A stretch of 25,930 nucleotides of DNA from Nitrososphaerota archaeon (GCA_030611185.1 JAUWQG010000002.1:1-25930), one strand, 5' to 3'. Positions 1 to 7,004 are shown, counted from the first letter of the stretch. Made by a program: numbers and translations. Notes: generated by a model from the sequence alone, not told the origin.

Positions 1-476
1 TGAATTTAGAGCCAATTCCAGATGAATTTCCAATTGCAAAAAGAGCTAATTTGTTTTTTATGTTAAATCCTGAAAACTTTATTCTTGGAACTTTACCGCC
101 TGATCAAATGGCAACAAAGGAAGGAGAGATCGATACAAAACTATCAGAGATGATTCCGCAGCTATCGGATATTTACAAGAGATGGTTAAAGCCAAGACAA
201 CACCAGTATTCTGCAATGACTGTAATTCAAGGGATGGCAAATTTTGTAATTAGAAATATTCTAAACGAAGATCCAGATTTCAAAAATTATCTTTCGGTGT
301 TTAAAGGAATTGATTTGAGTTCTTTTCAGGCTCAAAAGAATGTTGGAATCAACTTTACAGAGGCAATATATTCAAAATTAGGTAAGGAGACATTTAAAAA
401 ATTGATTGAGAATCCTCCAAATACCTTAGAACTAAAAGATTCACAATTATACCTCAATAGGATACTACAGCAATAA
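1..476 (+). CDS. unknown protein, 5'-truncated by window edge
   Basis: An open frame runs from the first bases of the window (first full codon at 3) to TAA at 474-476, so the true N-terminus lies outside. The TTG at 51 is not a convincing start, because the frame reads through it from upstream. The visible part is about 157 residues, mostly helical in character, with no signal peptide, membrane segment, cysteine cluster or nucleotide-binding motif that I recognise. The next gene starts at the base after the stop codon, so the two are probably cotranscribed. I do not recognise the family. Confidence refers to the frame being coding, not to a function. Confidence 0.65.
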   Translation, partial: NLEPIPDEFPIAKRANLFFMLNPENFILGTLPPDQMATKEGEIDTKLSEMIPQLSDIYKRWLKPRQHQYSAMTVIQGMANFVIRNILNEDPDFKNYLSVFKGIDLSSFQAQKNVGINFTEAIYSKLGKETFKKLIENPPNTLELKDSQLYLNRILQQ

Positions 477-1301
477 TTGCCAGAAAAATTTGATCCGTTT
501 GTTGCAGAATGGCTTTCTTTTGTAACCAATCCAAACTTTAACTTGGTTGAAAAATGCCTCAAATTTACCCAAATTTTAGAACAGCCGGATTTGGATATTG
601 AACAATACATACAAAAAATCAGTCAAATGGGAAGAACTCTTAAAGAGACAACAAGTGATGTAACAAATCCTACTTATCTAGTCTCAATATTAAATGAATT
701 TCTTTTTGAAAATGAAGGTTTTATTGGAGAGATGGATGATTACTATAATCCAAAAAATAATTTTCTAAATGAAGTCATCGATAAAAAATCAGGTCTTCCA
801 ATAACTCTATCTATTTTATATGTTGAAATTGCAAAATTTATTGGATTAGACTTGAAAATAATTGGATTTCCAAGTCATGTTTTGGTAAAATACAATGAAG
901 AAATGATACTAGATCCGTTCAATGATGGAAGACTGTTAGATATAGATGATTTACAAGAGATACTTGATAGAAATTTTGATGGACACTTAGAATTTGAACC
1001 AGAATTTCTTGATGAAATAAAATCTGAACAGATTCTAGTCAGATTAGCTCGCAATTTAAAAAATTCTTATTTTCAATCATACGCTAATGAAAAAGCTCTC
1101 AAATGTGTAAACATGACTTTGGCTATCGAACCAGAATCTCCTGAAGACATAAGAGACAAGGGAATGTTGGAAGAAAAATTATTGAATTATGATAATGCAC
1201 TAAAATACCTAAATCATTATTTAGAGATTAATCCAAACGCGGAGGATGTTGACTTTATTTTAGAATTGATTAGAAATACAAAGACAAAGATTAATCAATA
1301 A
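477..1301 (+). CDS. SirB1-type transglutaminase-like protein with C-terminal TPR region
   Basis: 274 aa. The block around residues 75-145 matches the SirB1/transglutaminase-like family: a GFxGxxDDYYNPKNxxLNxV segment, then KSGLPITLSILYVEIA, then GFPSHVLVKY. The C-terminal third (about 190-265) reads as TPR helices with repeated NYDNALKYLNHYLEINPNAED-like spacing. The position after GLP, where an active transglutaminase would carry its Cys, has Ile/Thr, so peptidase activity is doubtful. Bacterial relatives are often placed near prmA/prmC-type genes, but their biochemical role is not settled. The start is TTG at 477, directly after the preceding TAA, which implies translational coupling. The 3' end overlaps the small minus-strand gene by 11 bp. 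Confidence 0.8.
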   Translation: MPEKFDPFVAEWLSFVTNPNFNLVEKCLKFTQILEQPDLDIEQYIQKISQMGRTLKETTSDVTNPTYLVSILNEFLFENEGFIGEMDDYYNPKNNFLNEVIDKKSGLPITLSILYVEIAKFIGLDLKIIGFPSHVLVKYNEEMILDPFNDGRLLDIDDLQEILDRNFDGHLEFEPEFLDEIKSEQILVRLARNLKNSYFQSYANEKALKCVNMTLAIEPESPEDIRDKGMLEEKLLNYDNALKYLNHYLEINPNAEDVDFILELIRNTKTKINQ

Positions 1302-1461
1302 TAGAATCTATGTCTTGACCTTGCTTTATCATGCTAATTTCATGTCGGGCTATTTTATTTCTTAGAGCGTTTTTTATGATATCAACTTCGCTACGAAGCA
1401 AAGCAATTTCGTCTTCGAGTTTTGCTACTCGTTCATAGATTGTTTCTGCATCTGAACTCAT
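1291..1461 (-). CDS. small coiled-coil protein, 56 aa
   Basis: An ATG at 1461-1459 opens a 56-residue frame ending at TAA (1293-1291). The peptide is strongly heptad-like (ERVAKLEDEIALLRSEVDII) with no cysteines or membrane segment, so it is probably a single helical hairpin or an oligomerising helix. It converges on the SirB1-like gene with an 11-bp overlap. A/T-rich sequence upstream (1462-1490) could hold a TATA box. The function is unknown. The compact composition, alternating charges and snug fit between neighbours favour a real gene, but length alone does not prove it. Confidence 0.6.
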   Translation of the reverse strand: MSSDAETIYERVAKLEDEIALLRSEVDIIKNALRNKIARHEISMIKQGQDIDSIID

Positions 1462-1534
1462 GATTATTTATCATTAAAAAATTGTCTTAAAAAGTTATGG
1501 GTAAATTTGTTGATGGACAGGTTAGCTTTTTGAA

Positions 1535-1696
1535 CTATATTTCAAATTCATGTCTGCACTTTTCACATTTGCCTCTTTCTTGACCAGGTTGACCAAGAAC
1601 GAAAATTTTACCAATAGTCATGCATTCGGGACACATTCCTGTAGTAGCGTTTTTTGGTCCGCTTCGTATAATCTTCTGAGTTTTTCTTCGTCCCAT
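1535..1696 (-). CDS. small zinc-ribbon protein, 53 aa
   Basis: ATG at 1696-1694, TAG at 1537-1535. The peptide begins with a basic segment (MGRRKTQKIIRSGPKN) and then has CPEC about 20 residues before CEKC, a classic two-knuckle zinc ribbon, and ends in HEFEI. An in-frame TAG just upstream limits how far the start could move. It lies 42 nt downstream of tRNA-Ser on the same strand. Small basic zinc ribbons of this kind in archaea often bind nucleic acid or associate with the ribosome, but the specific role here is unknown. The alternative frame through the same DNA ends without such a pattern and crosses the tRNA. Confidence 0.7.
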   Translation of the reverse strand: MGRRKTQKIIRSGPKNATTGMCPECMTIGKIFVLGQPGQERGKCEKCRHEFEI

Positions 1697-1738
1697 GCTT
1701 TTCCAAACATTAACGGTCTATTAAATTTAATTTTCAAA

Positions 1739-1825
1739 TGGCGCGGGGAGGGGGATTTGAACCCCCGTGTCCTTGCGAACATAGGATTAGCAATCCTACG
1801 CCCTACCAGGCTAGGCGATCCCCGC
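1739..1825 (-). tRNA. tRNA-Ser (anticodon GCU), with encoded CCA
   Basis: Read on the minus strand: a 7-bp acceptor stem (GCGGGGA at 1825-1819 pairing with TCCCCGC at 1749-1743), an anticodon stem TAGGA/TCCTA around the loop TTGCTAA (anticodon GCT), a long class II variable arm (TGTTC-GCAA-GGACA) and a T arm GGGGG-TTCAAAT-CCCCC. The discriminator is G at 1742, followed by CCA encoded at 1741-1739. No intron is visible. The long variable arm and GCT anticodon make serine certain. The mature body is 1742-1825. Confidence 0.95.
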
Positions 1826-1849
1826 ACAAAGAAGGCTTGAATTAATCTG

Positions 1850-1858
1850 TAAATAAAT
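1850..1858 (-). promoter_or_regulatory. putative TATA box of tRNA-Ser
   Basis: On the minus strand an ATTTATTTA element lies about 25-33 nt before the tRNA 5' end at 1825, the usual distance for an archaeal TATA box. It sits just before the metallophosphoesterase stop codon, so the tRNA probably has its own promoter. Confidence 0.55.
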
Positions 1859-2605
1859 TCAATCGTCGCCAAATTGGCTATAATTATTCACGATATCATC
1901 AATTGGAACTCGTTTTCCACCTACAATTTTTAGATCTACTGCAACTTTTTTGTCCGATATGGTGATAATATTATAGGTATTTTCAAACAACCCTCTTACT
2001 CTTTCAGATGTTGCAGTTCCAGCATTTACCACCATTAGTTTTCCAAAATTCCAAACCCATGGTCGGTGTTTGTGTCCACACAAAACAAGATCAACCCCAG
2101 TATCCAATATTGTTCTTAAAACATCACCTGCATCTACCACAGTTAATTGATCAGATCCAGTGTCTGGAATTGGTATAAGATGATGATGCATAGCTAAAAT
2201 TTTTACTTTATCTTTGTATTTTTTCATGGTTCTCTCTAACCACAGATTCTGCCTATATCCAACTTCACCTTCGTTCCTATCAGGTCTTGCAGTTCCAATA
2301 GTAACTAGAACCACATCACTATCTAATTCATTTACTGCTTCAAACGGAAAAAACTTTTTGAAGAGCAAGTATCCCGTATTTCTATAATCATGGTTTCCAC
2401 TAATTGAGAAAATTTTTTTTGTATTAAATTTAGCTAAAAGTGTTTTGCATTTTTCATATTCTTTCATCAAGCCTTCATTTGTTAGATCACCTGTTACTAT
2501 AATGACATCAGGGTGAAGTTGATTTACTTCTTCTACTAGTATGTCAAATTTTTCCGGTAAAAATTGAGAACCAATATGTAAATCAGAAATCTGAACAATT
2601 ATCAT
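1859..2605 (-). CDS. calcineurin-like metallophosphoesterase (CpdA/Icc-like)
   Basis: 248 aa. All the metal-binding motifs of the superfamily are present in order: DLHIG near the N-terminus (residues 8-12), GDLTN (about 40), GNHDYR (about 70), MHHH (about 140) and GHKHRPW (about 178). The overall architecture resembles class III cyclic-nucleotide phosphodiesterases (CpdA/Icc) and related phosphohydrolases. The dinuclear site looks intact, so activity is likely, but the substrate cannot be read from the sequence. No signal peptide is present, so it is cytoplasmic. ATG at 2605 is supported by a TATA-like element 23-32 nt upstream, consistent with a leaderless mRNA. It is divergent from the dehydrogenase gene at 2707. 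Confidence 0.9.
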   Translation of the reverse strand: MIIVQISDLHIGSQFLPEKFDILVEEVNQLHPDVIIVTGDLTNEGLMKEYEKCKTLLAKFNTKKIFSISGNHDYRNTGYLLFKKFFPFEAVNELDSDVVLVTIGTARPDRNEGEVGYRQNLWLERTMKKYKDKVKILAMHHHLIPIPDTGSDQLTVVDAGDVLRTILDTGVDLVLCGHKHRPWVWNFGKLMVVNAGTATSERVRGLFENTYNIITISDKKVAVDLKIVGGKRVPIDDIVNNYSQFGDD

Positions 2606-2627
2606 TTTTATTATTTTAGATGTATTA

Positions 2628-2637
2628 TTTAATAAAC
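2628..2637 (-). promoter_or_regulatory. putative TATA box of the metallophosphoesterase gene
   Basis: GTTTATTAAA on the minus strand, 23-32 nt before the ATG at 2605. The short distance suggests a leaderless or very short-leader transcript. Confidence 0.5.
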
Positions 2638-2683
2638 TATAACCAAGGAATTTTGAAAAATAAAGTTGAGATTCAAGGTAGAA

Positions 2684-2693
2684 TTAAATAATA
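2684..2693 (+). promoter_or_regulatory. putative TATA box of the dehydrogenase gene
   Basis: TTAAATAATA lies 14-23 nt before the TTG at 2707. This spacing is slightly short for a leaderless start at 2707 and would also fit initiation a few codons downstream. Confidence 0.4.
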
Positions 2694-2706
2694 AACACCT
2701 CAAATT

Positions 2707-3747
2707 TTGCCAGTTTTGAGTAAAAAAGCTGCTGTAATGAAAGGAGATGGAATTGGTCCCGAAGTAGTAGATTCAATGCTTAGAGTGTTAAAAGAATGTA
2801 ATTCACAATCAGAAATCATTCTATGTGAAGCAGGCTCTGAGCAATGGGATAAAAACGGAAGAAAAGACAAATCATACATTCCTGATGAAACTCTGAAAAC
2901 TTTAGAAGCATCTGATGCCTGTTTTAAAGGGCCAACCACAACCATTCCACTTCCTAATGCACCAAGAAGTGTAGCCGTCACCTTACGTCAGAAATTTGAG
3001 TTATATTCTAACATTAGACCAACAAAAACCTATGACAGACTAACACCTAACAGGAAATTAGATTGCGTGTGTTTTAGAGAAGCAACTGAAGGGCTCTACA
3101 CAGGAATAGAGGCAAAAATTACAGATGACGCAGCAATTGCAATTAGAAAAATCACTAGACAGGGGTCAAGAAGATTTATGAATTCGGCGGTAGATTGGGC
3201 AAAAAAGTATGATATGAAAAAAATGGTTGCAATTACAAAAAGAAATATCCTAAAGGAAACAGATGGGATTTTCTGGGATGAAGTTCAAAAATCAATAGAG
3301 GGCACCGATATTGAGTTATCAGAAATTTATATCGACAACATGGCTCAACAAATGGTTGTTGCACCAGAACAGTTCAACGGGGCAGTTCTTGTTAGTACAA
3401 ATTTGTTTATGGATATAATTTCTGAACTAGCATCGGGACTTGTTGGTTCAATTGGTTTGATATATTCTGCAAACATGGGAGATGATTTTGCCATGTTTGA
3501 AGCAGCTCATGGAAGTGCACCACAATTTGCAGGGCAAAACAAAGTAAATCCTACTGCAACAATTCTTTCAGGAGCTTGGATGGTAGAATATTTGGGTGAG
3601 AAAGAAATACGTGATGCCATATTTGCTGCAACTGAACAAGTAATTAATGAAGGAAAAACAGTTACTTGGGATATTGGAGGCAGTGCCACAACAACGCAGA
3701 TGACTGATGCAATTATCGGTTATGCAAAAAACAATCTTAGAAAATAA
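2707..3747 (+). CDS. isocitrate/isopropylmalate-family dehydrogenase (probably isocitrate dehydrogenase)
   Basis: 346 aa, the full length of NAD-type members of the beta-decarboxylating dehydrogenase family. Visible elements: the N-terminal GDGIGPEV motif (residues 14-21), the substrate loop RSVAVTLRQKFELYSNIRP (about 86-105), the catalytic Lys region and YIDNMAQQMV (about 208), the metal-binding Asp in ANMGDDFAMFEAAHGSAP (about 256-274), and NPTATILSGAWM. A Ser is kept in the RSxx substrate loop, as in isocitrate and IDH3-type enzymes. The Asn usual in bacterial ICDH is Ala, so homoisocitrate or isopropylmalate specificity is not fully excluded. The likely role is oxidative decarboxylation in the TCA cycle. 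The assumed start is TTG, with ATG at 2737 too far in because it would remove the first strand. It ends exactly where the convergent hemK2 gene ends (zero gap). Confidence 0.88.
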   Translation: MPVLSKKAAVMKGDGIGPEVVDSMLRVLKECNSQSEIILCEAGSEQWDKNGRKDKSYIPDETLKTLEASDACFKGPTTTIPLPNAPRSVAVTLRQKFELYSNIRPTKTYDRLTPNRKLDCVCFREATEGLYTGIEAKITDDAAIAIRKITRQGSRRFMNSAVDWAKKYDMKKMVAITKRNILKETDGIFWDEVQKSIEGTDIELSEIYIDNMAQQMVVAPEQFNGAVLVSTNLFMDIISELASGLVGSIGLIYSANMGDDFAMFEAAHGSAPQFAGQNKVNPTATILSGAWMVEYLGEKEIRDAIFAATEQVINEGKTVTWDIGGSATTTQMTDAIIGYAKNNLRK

Positions 3748-4284
3748 TTAAACTTTTATTGATTCTACCAAAATTAGTTCTTCAAAGAATAGTTTCTTTT
3801 TTGCTATAATTTGAGATTCCAAGCCTAATTTTTGTGCGTAATCTATCAATTTTTGATAGTTTGATAGAGAAGAAGTAACAAAGATAAATTTTCCTTTTTG
3901 TTTTATTTTGTCATAAACTGAATCAAGTATTTTTTTAGGAATTTCAAATCCTTCCTCACCACCATCCGTGGCAATGTCTAAAATTTCATCTGTAGCAAGA
4001 TAGGGAAGGTTACATATTATTAAATCAAATTTATAATTTATAGCATCAGATCCATTACAGCAAATTATATTATTAGTTTTGTAAGTTTGATTTTTTAAAA
4101 CTGGGAAATTAATGTCAGTTCCCACTACAAAGGAAAAACTTTGAGAAAGTAATTTGGTCAGATATCCAGAACCACTTCCAACATCTAGTGCAGATTTTCC
4201 TTTTTCTTTTTCAATAAATTCTGCCATGAAAAAGGTATCTTCTGCAGGCTCATATTCTTCATGTGTTTTGAATTTCTTTTCCAA
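3748..4284 (-). CDS. hemK2: HemK2/Mtq2-type protein methyltransferase
   Basis: 178 aa class I SAM-dependent methyltransferase. The signature YEPAEDTFFMAEFIE (residues 11-25) is the hallmark of the HemK2/Mtq2/N6AMT1 branch, which methylates the GGQ glutamine of release factor 1 in eukaryotes and probably aRF1 in archaea. Motif I is ALDVGSGSGYLT (about 34-45). The catalytic NPPY motif appears as NLPY (about 93-96), a substitution seen in the sequence whose effect is unknown. The start is TTG at 4284, overlapping the 3' end of rsmA by 26 bp, and it is the last gene of the rpl21e-rpoF-DUF655-rsmA-hemK2 unit. The partner in eukaryotes is Trm112; no such gene lies nearby. Confidence 0.87.
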   Translation of the reverse strand: MEKKFKTHEEYEPAEDTFFMAEFIEKEKGKSALDVGSGSGYLTKLLSQSFSFVVGTDINFPVLKNQTYKTNNIICCNGSDAINYKFDLIICNLPYLATDEILDIATDGGEEGFEIPKKILDSVYDKIKQKGKFIFVTSSLSNYQKLIDYAQKLGLESQIIAKKKLFFEELILVESIKV

Positions 4285-4966
4285 GGGTTACTATCTCCTC
4301 TATTGACAAATCATCTAATCTTTTATCTAAAGATGTTTCTTTTCCAAATTGTTTTAAAATATTTGAAATTTTTTTCCGCCTATACGAAAATATTTTGTTT
4401 AGTATTTCAATTAGATCTTTTTCAATAGAATTTTTTTTAATAATCTTTAAAATAACTGAATCTACTTTTGGGTTTGGAGTAAAATTCTTTTTCCCAACTT
4501 TAAAAATATTTTTAATTTCAAGTGTGTGATTTGCCACTATGCTTACCGCTCTTCTATTTTTAGTAGATGTTGCAAGTAATTTTTCTGCAAATTCTTTTTG
4601 CACCATAATTACCCCGTGTGAAAAATTAGTAGTTGCAAGCCATTCTATTGCATCTTTGCTTTTGGAATAAGGTAAATTAGATACAAAAATTGTAAATCTA
4701 TCTTTTGTCTTAAATCCATCACCATATTTTAGGGTCAAATTATGAATTTTTGAAAAATTTTTTTTTGCTTCTTCGATAAGGTCTTTATCAACATCTATTG
4801 AAATTACTTTTTTTGCATCCTTACATAATAATGGAGTCAAAATACCTAATCCCGTGCCTATTTCAAGAACAATATCATTTTGAGTGATATTTGCCTCAGC
4901 GATAATTTTCTCAGCAATGGATTTTGAATTTAGAAAATGTTGTCCTAGTTTTTTTCTCTTTATCAT
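4259..4966 (-). CDS. rsmA: 16S rRNA dimethyladenosine transferase RsmA/KsgA
   Basis: 235 aa. It dimethylates the two adjacent adenosines in the 3'-terminal hairpin of 16S rRNA late in small-subunit assembly. Seen: the N-terminal KKLGQHFLNSKSIAEKI signature (residues 5-21), SAM motif I VLEIGTGLGILTPL (about 33-46), catalytic motif NLPY (about 97-100), and the family block FTPNPKVDSVILKI (about 165-178). It is slightly shorter than many family members at the C-terminus. ATG at 4966 overlaps the stop of the DUF655 gene (ATGA, 4963-4966), indicating coupled translation. Confidence 0.96.
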   Translation of the reverse strand: MIKRKKLGQHFLNSKSIAEKIIAEANITQNDIVLEIGTGLGILTPLLCKDAKKVISIDVDKDLIEEAKKNFSKIHNLTLKYGDGFKTKDRFTIFVSNLPYSKSKDAIEWLATTNFSHGVIMVQKEFAEKLLATSTKNRRAVSIVANHTLEIKNIFKVGKKNFTPNPKVDSVILKIIKKNSIEKDLIEILNKIFSYRRKKISNILKQFGKETSLDKRLDDLSIEEIVTLGKEIQNT

Positions 4967-5544
4967 CTCTTTACGAAGAGATTCATCCTACTTTCACCAG
5001 TAATTTCATCCATTATTCGTTCTGAAATATGTTTTATTGGCTCCTTAAATCCAACTCTTTGTTGCAGGTCATCATAACTTTCAAATTTTTTATTATCTCT
5101 TTCTTCAAGCATGATTTTCATGTATGTTTTTCCTATTCCTGGAATTAGTTCAAGGGCATGGATTCTTGGAGTTAATGGTTGAGCATTGTTGAGATAATCT
5201 ACAAATCTTGATTCATTTTCAGCTACAATATCTTCAACCACTGTTTCTAATTCAGTTTGAGCTGATGATGAAATATGTTCATAATCTAATTTTCCCAACA
5301 CAGAAAGAACTTTAGTTCTACCTTCTTTTCCAATGTATATTTTCTCACCAATTTCAAAAGTAGAGTTTGGAACACCAAGGATTTCTAAAATTGTTAATCT
5401 ATCTTCTCCTATTGCAGTAATGATTATTCCATCTCTTCCCTTAACTGTAGATGATTTCCCACGAGAATTATAATCTAAAACATATGCATGCTCCTCATAC
5501 TTCCTAGGTGAGTGTTGCTCCCTATGCAAAATAAAATACCCCAC
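4963..5544 (-). CDS. DUF655 family protein with helix-hairpin-helix region
   Basis: 193 aa. The N-terminal half is a beta-rich domain typical of archaeal DUF655 proteins (EEHAYVLDYNSRGKS, later YIGKEGRTKVLSVLGKL). The C-terminal half has a helix-hairpin-helix-like segment, ALELIPGIGKTYMKIMLEERD (about 130-150), followed by a second helical pair (FESYDDLQQRVGF). HhH elements point to RNA or DNA binding. The gene is consistently found between rpoF and ksgA in archaea, suggesting a role linked to transcription or ribosome assembly, but no activity is established. It sits 5 nt downstream of rpoF and overlaps rsmA by 4 bp. Confidence 0.9.
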   Translation of the reverse strand: MGYFILHREQHSPRKYEEHAYVLDYNSRGKSSTVKGRDGIIITAIGEDRLTILEILGVPNSTFEIGEKIYIGKEGRTKVLSVLGKLDYEHISSSAQTELETVVEDIVAENESRFVDYLNNAQPLTPRIHALELIPGIGKTYMKIMLEERDNKKFESYDDLQQRVGFKEPIKHISERIMDEITGESRMNLFVKR

Positions 5545-5549
5545 AGAAA

Positions 5550-5885
5550 TTAAGAATGCTCCTTGATAATCTTGAGCATTTTTTCTAGAGTTTCAGCTAG
5601 AATGAGTTTCTTCCAACCGAATGTAAATGAACGTAGTTCTGCAAGACTGGTTGGTCTAATATTAACAATTTCTACAGATTCTTCTTCTGTTAATTCACAT
5701 TCTTTCATCAGTTTTTTTTTCATGTCCTTTGCATCTTTTGGATCAATTACCACAAATTTTGAAACATAATCAAATGTCCAACGTTGTATTTGATCCATTT
5801 CCTCAGGATCTACTTTTCCTAAAATTTCTTTAACTTCTGAAAGAGATACACTTTGTTTCTTTTTTACTTCTTCCATATCATACAC
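5550..5885 (-). CDS. rpoF: DNA-directed RNA polymerase subunit F (Rpb4 homologue)
   Basis: 111 aa, the usual size. Archaeal RpoF pairs with RpoE (Rpb7) to form the polymerase stalk that assists open-complex formation and RNA handling. Seen: an N-terminal VSLSEVKEIL segment, a QRWTFDYVSKF helix, and the HRDC-like C-terminal helices with LTEEESVEIVNIRPTSLAELR (about 69-89), which is diagnostic for the Rpb4 family. It overlaps the 3' end of the L21e gene by 8 bp and is followed by DUF655 after 5 nt, the conserved archaeal order. Confidence 0.95.
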   Translation of the reverse strand: MYDMEEVKKKQSVSLSEVKEILGKVDPEEMDQIQRWTFDYVSKFVVIDPKDAKDMKKKLMKECELTEEESVEIVNIRPTSLAELRSFTFGWKKLILAETLEKMLKIIKEHS

Positions 5886-6177
5886 CGAATGGTTTGATAT
5901 GATCTAGTCTAGTGATTAAGGTTTTTGTTTTATTGCCTAGTTTTACATTCAGTGTGATTGCGCGTCTTCCCACGTTAATGATATTTCCCACTTTTCCGTG
6001 GTAACGTCTGTGTGGCAATCCCTTATGTTGTCTAGGATCAATGATAACAAGTGCTTGTTCACCTTCATGGTATTCTCTAAGTAAGAAAGACACACCTCTA
6101 GGGGCCTTTTTCGTCATTACCTTTCTAGATTTGTGCTTAAATCCATGGGAACGACCAGAAGTTTTCTTAGTTGCCAT
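5878..6177 (-). CDS. rpl21e: 50S ribosomal protein L21e
   Basis: 99 aa, basic, no bacterial equivalent. Seen: N-terminal KTSGRSHGFKHKSRKVMTK, then REYHEGEQALVIIDPRQHKGLPHRRYHGKVGNI (about 34-66), the SH3-like core of L21e, and an ending of THLDHIKPF type (TRLDHIKPF). It heads the five-gene minus-strand unit. ATG at 6177 is preceded by a TATA-like TGTTAAAATAGG (6213-6202), so the mRNA is probably leaderless or has a very short leader. Confidence 0.97.
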   Translation of the reverse strand: MATKKTSGRSHGFKHKSRKVMTKKAPRGVSFLLREYHEGEQALVIIDPRQHKGLPHRRYHGKVGNIINVGRRAITLNVKLGNKTKTLITRLDHIKPFGV

Positions 6178-6201
6178 ATCTGAGTTGGATCTTCAATAAC
6201 C

Positions 6202-6213
6202 CTATTTTAACAC
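6202..6213 (-). promoter_or_regulatory. putative TATA box of the rpl21e-rpoF operon
   Basis: TGTTAAAATAGG on the minus strand, 25-36 nt before the L21e ATG at 6177. It is the only good promoter-like element ahead of the five overlapping or closely spaced genes down to 3748. Confidence 0.5.
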
Positions 6214-6277
6214 TTTTCTTTGACAACCAAGGAATTTATCCTGATGATGACAAATTTGAGGTTATTTTAGCTAAATC

Positions 6278-6385
6278 ATGAGTTTTGGAACTGAAGTAAA
6301 ACATTGCGAAAAATGTGGTGAATTGATAATCAGAGAAGACACCCAAATGCAATGGTTTTGTAAAAAGTGTAATCTTAAAAAGTAA
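6278..6385 (+). CDS. 35-aa zinc-ribbon microprotein
   Basis: ATG at 6278, TAA at 6383-6385. The peptide contains CEKC (residues 10-13) and CKKC (28-31) separated by 14 residues, a minimal two-knuckle zinc ribbon, with Lys at the C-terminus (CNLKK). It is divergent from the L21e operon with a 100-bp gap. The four-cysteine pattern in an otherwise ordinary short frame is unlikely by chance and resembles the other small zinc ribbon at 1535-1696. The function is unknown. A nucleic-acid or ribosome-associated role is only an inference. Confidence 0.68.
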   Translation: MSFGTEVKHCEKCGELIIREDTQMQWFCKKCNLKK

Positions 6386-6452
6386 AAATTCAAATCTTTT
6401 GATAATTTTTTATTTAAAAATATTTTTTATGATCTACATTTATCTAAATCAT

Positions 6453-6953
6453 ATGAAAAAACATTTTATGAGTACAAATGGTAACACATCAATTACAGAT
6501 ACAGCTAACATATTCTACTCTGAATCAAATAAACTAGAAGATGTCCTTAGTCAATCTTTAAAAAATTCTGAAAAGTTATCTTTATCTGAAATAATAGGAT
6601 TGTATTATCAAATAATTAATGTCACATCACTTGTAAAATTCTTAAGGCAAAATCTTAAAGGCACAGAAAATATGAAAGAAGAAAATCCATTACTAGACAA
6701 AATACAAGAAATTGAAAAATATATTGATGAAAAATTTGATTCAGATTTACACCTACTACTAATGTCAAACCTAAAAAAATCCATTGAAACTTTAAAGAAA
6801 AAACTTAAAGATTTCACAACAAATCAACCTGAAAAAACTAAAGAAGTGGTAGAAAATCAGGCAAAAATGTATGAAGAGTTACGTCAAATTATGAGCACAA
6901 AAGAATTTGTAGATCAATACAATAATGGGTTAAACAATAAACTAGAGAATTAA
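6453..6953 (+). CDS. helical protein of unknown function
   Basis: The open frame extends back to 6399, but the first codons there lie inside an A/T-rich stretch resembling a TATA element (6408-6427). I therefore prefer ATG at 6453 (166 aa), or 6468 (MSTNGN, 161 aa). The protein is almost entirely alpha-helical and Lys/Glu-rich, with coiled-coil-like blocks (IQEIEKYIDEKFD, KKSIETLKKKLKDF, ENQAKMYEELRQIM). There are no cysteines and no recognisable domain. A 51-nt gap separates it from the methyltransferase-like gene that follows on the same strand. A structural or adaptor role is possible, but no function can be assigned. Confidence 0.72.
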   Translation: MKKHFMSTNGNTSITDTANIFYSESNKLEDVLSQSLKNSEKLSLSEIIGLYYQIINVTSLVKFLRQNLKGTENMKEENPLLDKIQEIEKYIDEKFDSDLHLLLMSNLKKSIETLKKKLKDFTTNQPEKTKEVVENQAKMYEELRQIMSTKEFVDQYNNGLNNKLEN

Positions 6954-7004
6954 AAAATTAAATTTGCAGTGAGTTTATCAACCCCCTTTTGAATACATTT
7001 TACA

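Noticed and set aside
1618..1872. 84-codon minus-strand frame running through tRNA-Ser
   Set aside because: It crosses the whole tRNA and overlaps the zinc-ribbon gene in another frame; only the zinc-ribbon frame shows a protein-like pattern.
6244..6294. Possible C/D box sRNA: ATGATGA (6244-6250) and CTGA (6291-6294) spaced as in archaeal C/D RNAs
   Set aside because: No convincing internal C' and D' boxes or terminal stem could be found, and the D box would lie inside the 35-aa zinc-ribbon gene. Short motifs like these occur by chance.
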